A DNA stretch of 6,442 bases from JAABRU01 sp050180235. Its GTDB lineage: Bacteria; Desulfobacterota; Desulfobacteria; Desulfobacterales; Desulfococcaceae. Positions 5,401 through 6,442 of this stretch are shown piece after piece. The notes under the pieces are model-generated. The model was not told the origin of the DNA. It worked only from the letters and a program-made list of their open reading frames with translations, and made no database searches. The stretch covers positions 1-6,442 of the forward strand of contig JBFXEJ010000180.1 in assembly GCA_050180235.1 (NCBI GenBank), in the 5' to 3' direction. Made by a program: the position numbers and the translations under genes. Position 1 is the first letter of the stretch, and every line of letters begins with the position of its first letter.

Positions 5401-5842
5401 GAATAAAAATATTGATCAAATCATCAGCAGGATCAGGGAAAGGGAAGGAGCGCGGACAAAAAGAGAACTTGCTGAAATTCTGAATATTTCACCCCAGGAT
5501 TTCAGTCAGAGGGAAAAAAGGGGCACACTCCTGCCCCTGCTCCTTGAATGGGCCATGCAGAGAAATATCAGTCTGGACTGGCTGATCTCCGGCATGGAAA
5601 GAGAATATGAAACGGAGCTCCTTTCTGACAGTGAAAATCCGGTATACAGAATCCATGTGAAATCCACTGTTTCCAAAAATGTCTCTGATCCGGAAAGCCC
5701 TCCTGCATCCGGTGCATCAGATTACCGTGAAGAGGGAATGCGTCTGCTGTCAGAGATTCTTTCTTCAGGCAATGGGGCCGTGATTCAGCTTGCCCTGACC
5801 CAGCTTACGGCCATTGCGGATTTTTTGCAAAAAGGAGAGTGA
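5399..5842 (+). CDS. CI-type phage-repressor HTH protein without peptidase domain
   Basis: A 147-residue putative DNA-binding regulator. Residues 6-65 match the bacteriophage CI repressor helix-turn-helix family (Phage_CI_repr) in order: an IISRIREREGA helix, ELAEILNISPQDFSQREKRG (23-42) as the helix-turn-helix, then the hallmark SLDWLISG (58-65). Phage CI/LexA proteins continue into an S24 self-cleaving domain; here there is only a polar linker (about 70-107) and a short helical tail (108-145), perhaps for oligomerisation. It therefore cannot be inactivated by RecA-stimulated self-cleavage. It is divergent from the primase gene across 103 bp, so the likely targets are the primase promoter and its own. 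No Shine-Dalgarno precedes the ATG, no other Met occurs before residue 53, and no upstream GTG or TTG is in frame, so translation may be leaderless or weak. Fold assignment is strong; the regulatory target is inferred. Confidence 0.85.
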   Translation: MNKNIDQIISRIREREGARTKRELAEILNISPQDFSQREKRGTLLPLLLEWAMQRNISLDWLISGMEREYETELLSDSENPVYRIHVKSTVSKNVSDPESPPASGASDYREEGMRLLSEILSSGNGAVIQLALTQLTAIADFLQKGE

Positions 5843-5845
5843 AAT

Positions 5846-5941
5846 CAGGGACAGGGGAATTGCGACTCCAAAGTCTGATGATCGCCCAAAAAGTCAAAAA
5901 AACCTGCGGCTTTCATCCTCTTTTTCCCCTTTCTGTTCCTG
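5846..5941. repeat. Imperfect inverted repeat in the convergent gap
   Basis: CAGGGACAGGGGAA (5846-5859) is matched in reverse complement by 5924-5941 (CAGGAACAGAAAGGGGAA when read on the minus strand), with one mismatch and a four-base insertion. It lies between the convergent CI-like and peptidase-like genes (5843-6004). No orthodox terminator with a T-tract is seen in this gap. It may be a repeat element or a large weak stem; nothing else is recognisable here. Confidence 0.35.
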
Positions 5942-6004
5942 TTATGAGACAATAGAAGCTAACTTAGGAGATTCTTTTTGAGGCCCGGATAATTTGCCCT
6001 GTGA

Positions 6005-6442
6005 TTAATTTTTTTCATCGGAATACACTGCTTCGCTGCTCTCATCCTCTTCATCCCCGTCTGTGTAAGTTCTCTGCTTTATCAGCATCCGGAAAAAACC
6101 GTATACCGTAACCAGCGCCGCCAGAAGAAAAAGGATTTCATACATATGGACAGACAGCCATATGAACCATGTGCCTGTTTTCCTGAGATGTCTGTGCCAC
6201 TGCTTTTCTGCTTCTGCCAGGGAAAGGGACAGGGCATTCTGTACAGCGGTTTCTGTATCATCCCCGTTTTTCAGATTGTCCAGAATATCGAACAGTGCAT
6301 CTTTTCCAAATTCCCGGACAATGAATTCCGTAAAACTTTTGCCTGTCTCATATGCCAGCACAAGACCGTTTCTGTCATGGGGAAAACGGGTTTCCAGTTC
6401 TCTGAGTGCAATGATATTTCCTGACAGAAGAGCGGTTCTGAG
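6005..6442 (-). CDS. Peptidase-MA-like membrane protein, C-terminal part (5' end outside window)
   Basis: The frame is open to the right edge, so the start lies outside; 145 residues are visible. The segment from LAYETGKSFTEFIVREFG through DILDNLKNGDDTETAVQNAL to LSLAEAEKQWHRHL has the pattern of the C-terminal helical part of peptidase-MA-like metallohydrolases (an S-F-V-x(n)-G run, then G-x(n)-A-x(n)-S-L-x(2)-A/E-x-E-x(2)-W). The catalytic HExxH would lie upstream and is not visible, so activity cannot be judged. A single membrane helix follows (about WFIWLSVHMYEILFLLAALV), then a basic stop-transfer segment and a strongly acidic tail (DGDEEDESSE). This suggests an inner-membrane protein with its enzymatic part outside and a short cytoplasmic tail. 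The internal GTG at 6361 is not the real start, because coding continues upstream without a stop. The family call is by pattern recognition only. Confidence 0.65.
   Translation of the reverse strand, partial: LRTALLSGNIIALRELETRFPHDRNGLVLAYETGKSFTEFIVREFGKDALFDILDNLKNGDDTETAVQNALSLSLAEAEKQWHRHLRKTGTWFIWLSVHMYEILFLLAALVTVYGFFRMLIKQRTYTDGDEEDESSEAVYSDEKN

Noticed and set aside
4063..5842. CRISPR-associated primase-polymerase locus
   Set aside because: No CRISPR repeats, Cas1, Cas2 or reverse transcriptase in the window, and the N-terminal zinc module with CANEW fits the TOTE-type primases better.
4063..5842. Complete prophage or insertion sequence
   Set aside because: No integrase, transposase, structural gene or terminal inverted repeats bounding the cassette are visible; only the CI-like fold hints at phage ancestry.
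6143..6164. CATATGG/CCATATG inverted repeat
   Set aside because: It lies within the membrane-helix coding region of the peptidase-like gene, is short, and codon constraints explain it.

Overview
The window looks like chromosome of a Gram-negative bacterium of moderate GC content. An outer-membrane barrel with a signal peptide and terminal phenylalanine, together with the style of the other proteins, fits Desulfobacterota (former Deltaproteobacteria). That placement is inference; no rRNA or other marker is present. I see five intact genes and one gene cut by the right edge, and no tRNA, rRNA, CRISPR array, transposase or integrase.

Left part (1-2656, both genes on the minus strand): an L-asparaginase with all catalytic motifs of the AnsB-like family but no signal peptide at its best-supported start, and an outer-membrane beta-barrel protein with a strong ribosome binding site and a strong intrinsic terminator. 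The terminator separates the two, so the asparaginase probably has its own promoter. The 437-base gap 2657-3093 holds a candidate promoter and an unusually dense nest of inverted repeats.

Middle (3094-4140, plus strand): a lone inner-membrane permease of the BPD_transp_2 (nucleoside / simple-sugar ABC) family, without the ATPase, second permease or binding lipoprotein that normally accompany it.

Right part: the most interesting locus is 4063-5842. A free-standing archaeo-eukaryotic primase of the TOTE conflict-system type (minus strand) is divergently transcribed from a small bacteriophage-CI-type DNA-binding protein (plus strand). Their 103-bp AT-rich spacer carries a good promoter for the primase, overlapped by short repeats that could be operators. 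The primase has its zinc module, catalytic motifs and a second Cys-rich C-terminal module, but no helicase or nuclease. The regulator has no self-cleavage domain. The two look like a compact regulated primase cassette wedged between housekeeping-type genes; the primase end overlaps the permease end by 78 bp. A partial minus-strand gene at the right edge resembles the C-terminal part of peptidase-MA-like membrane proteins.
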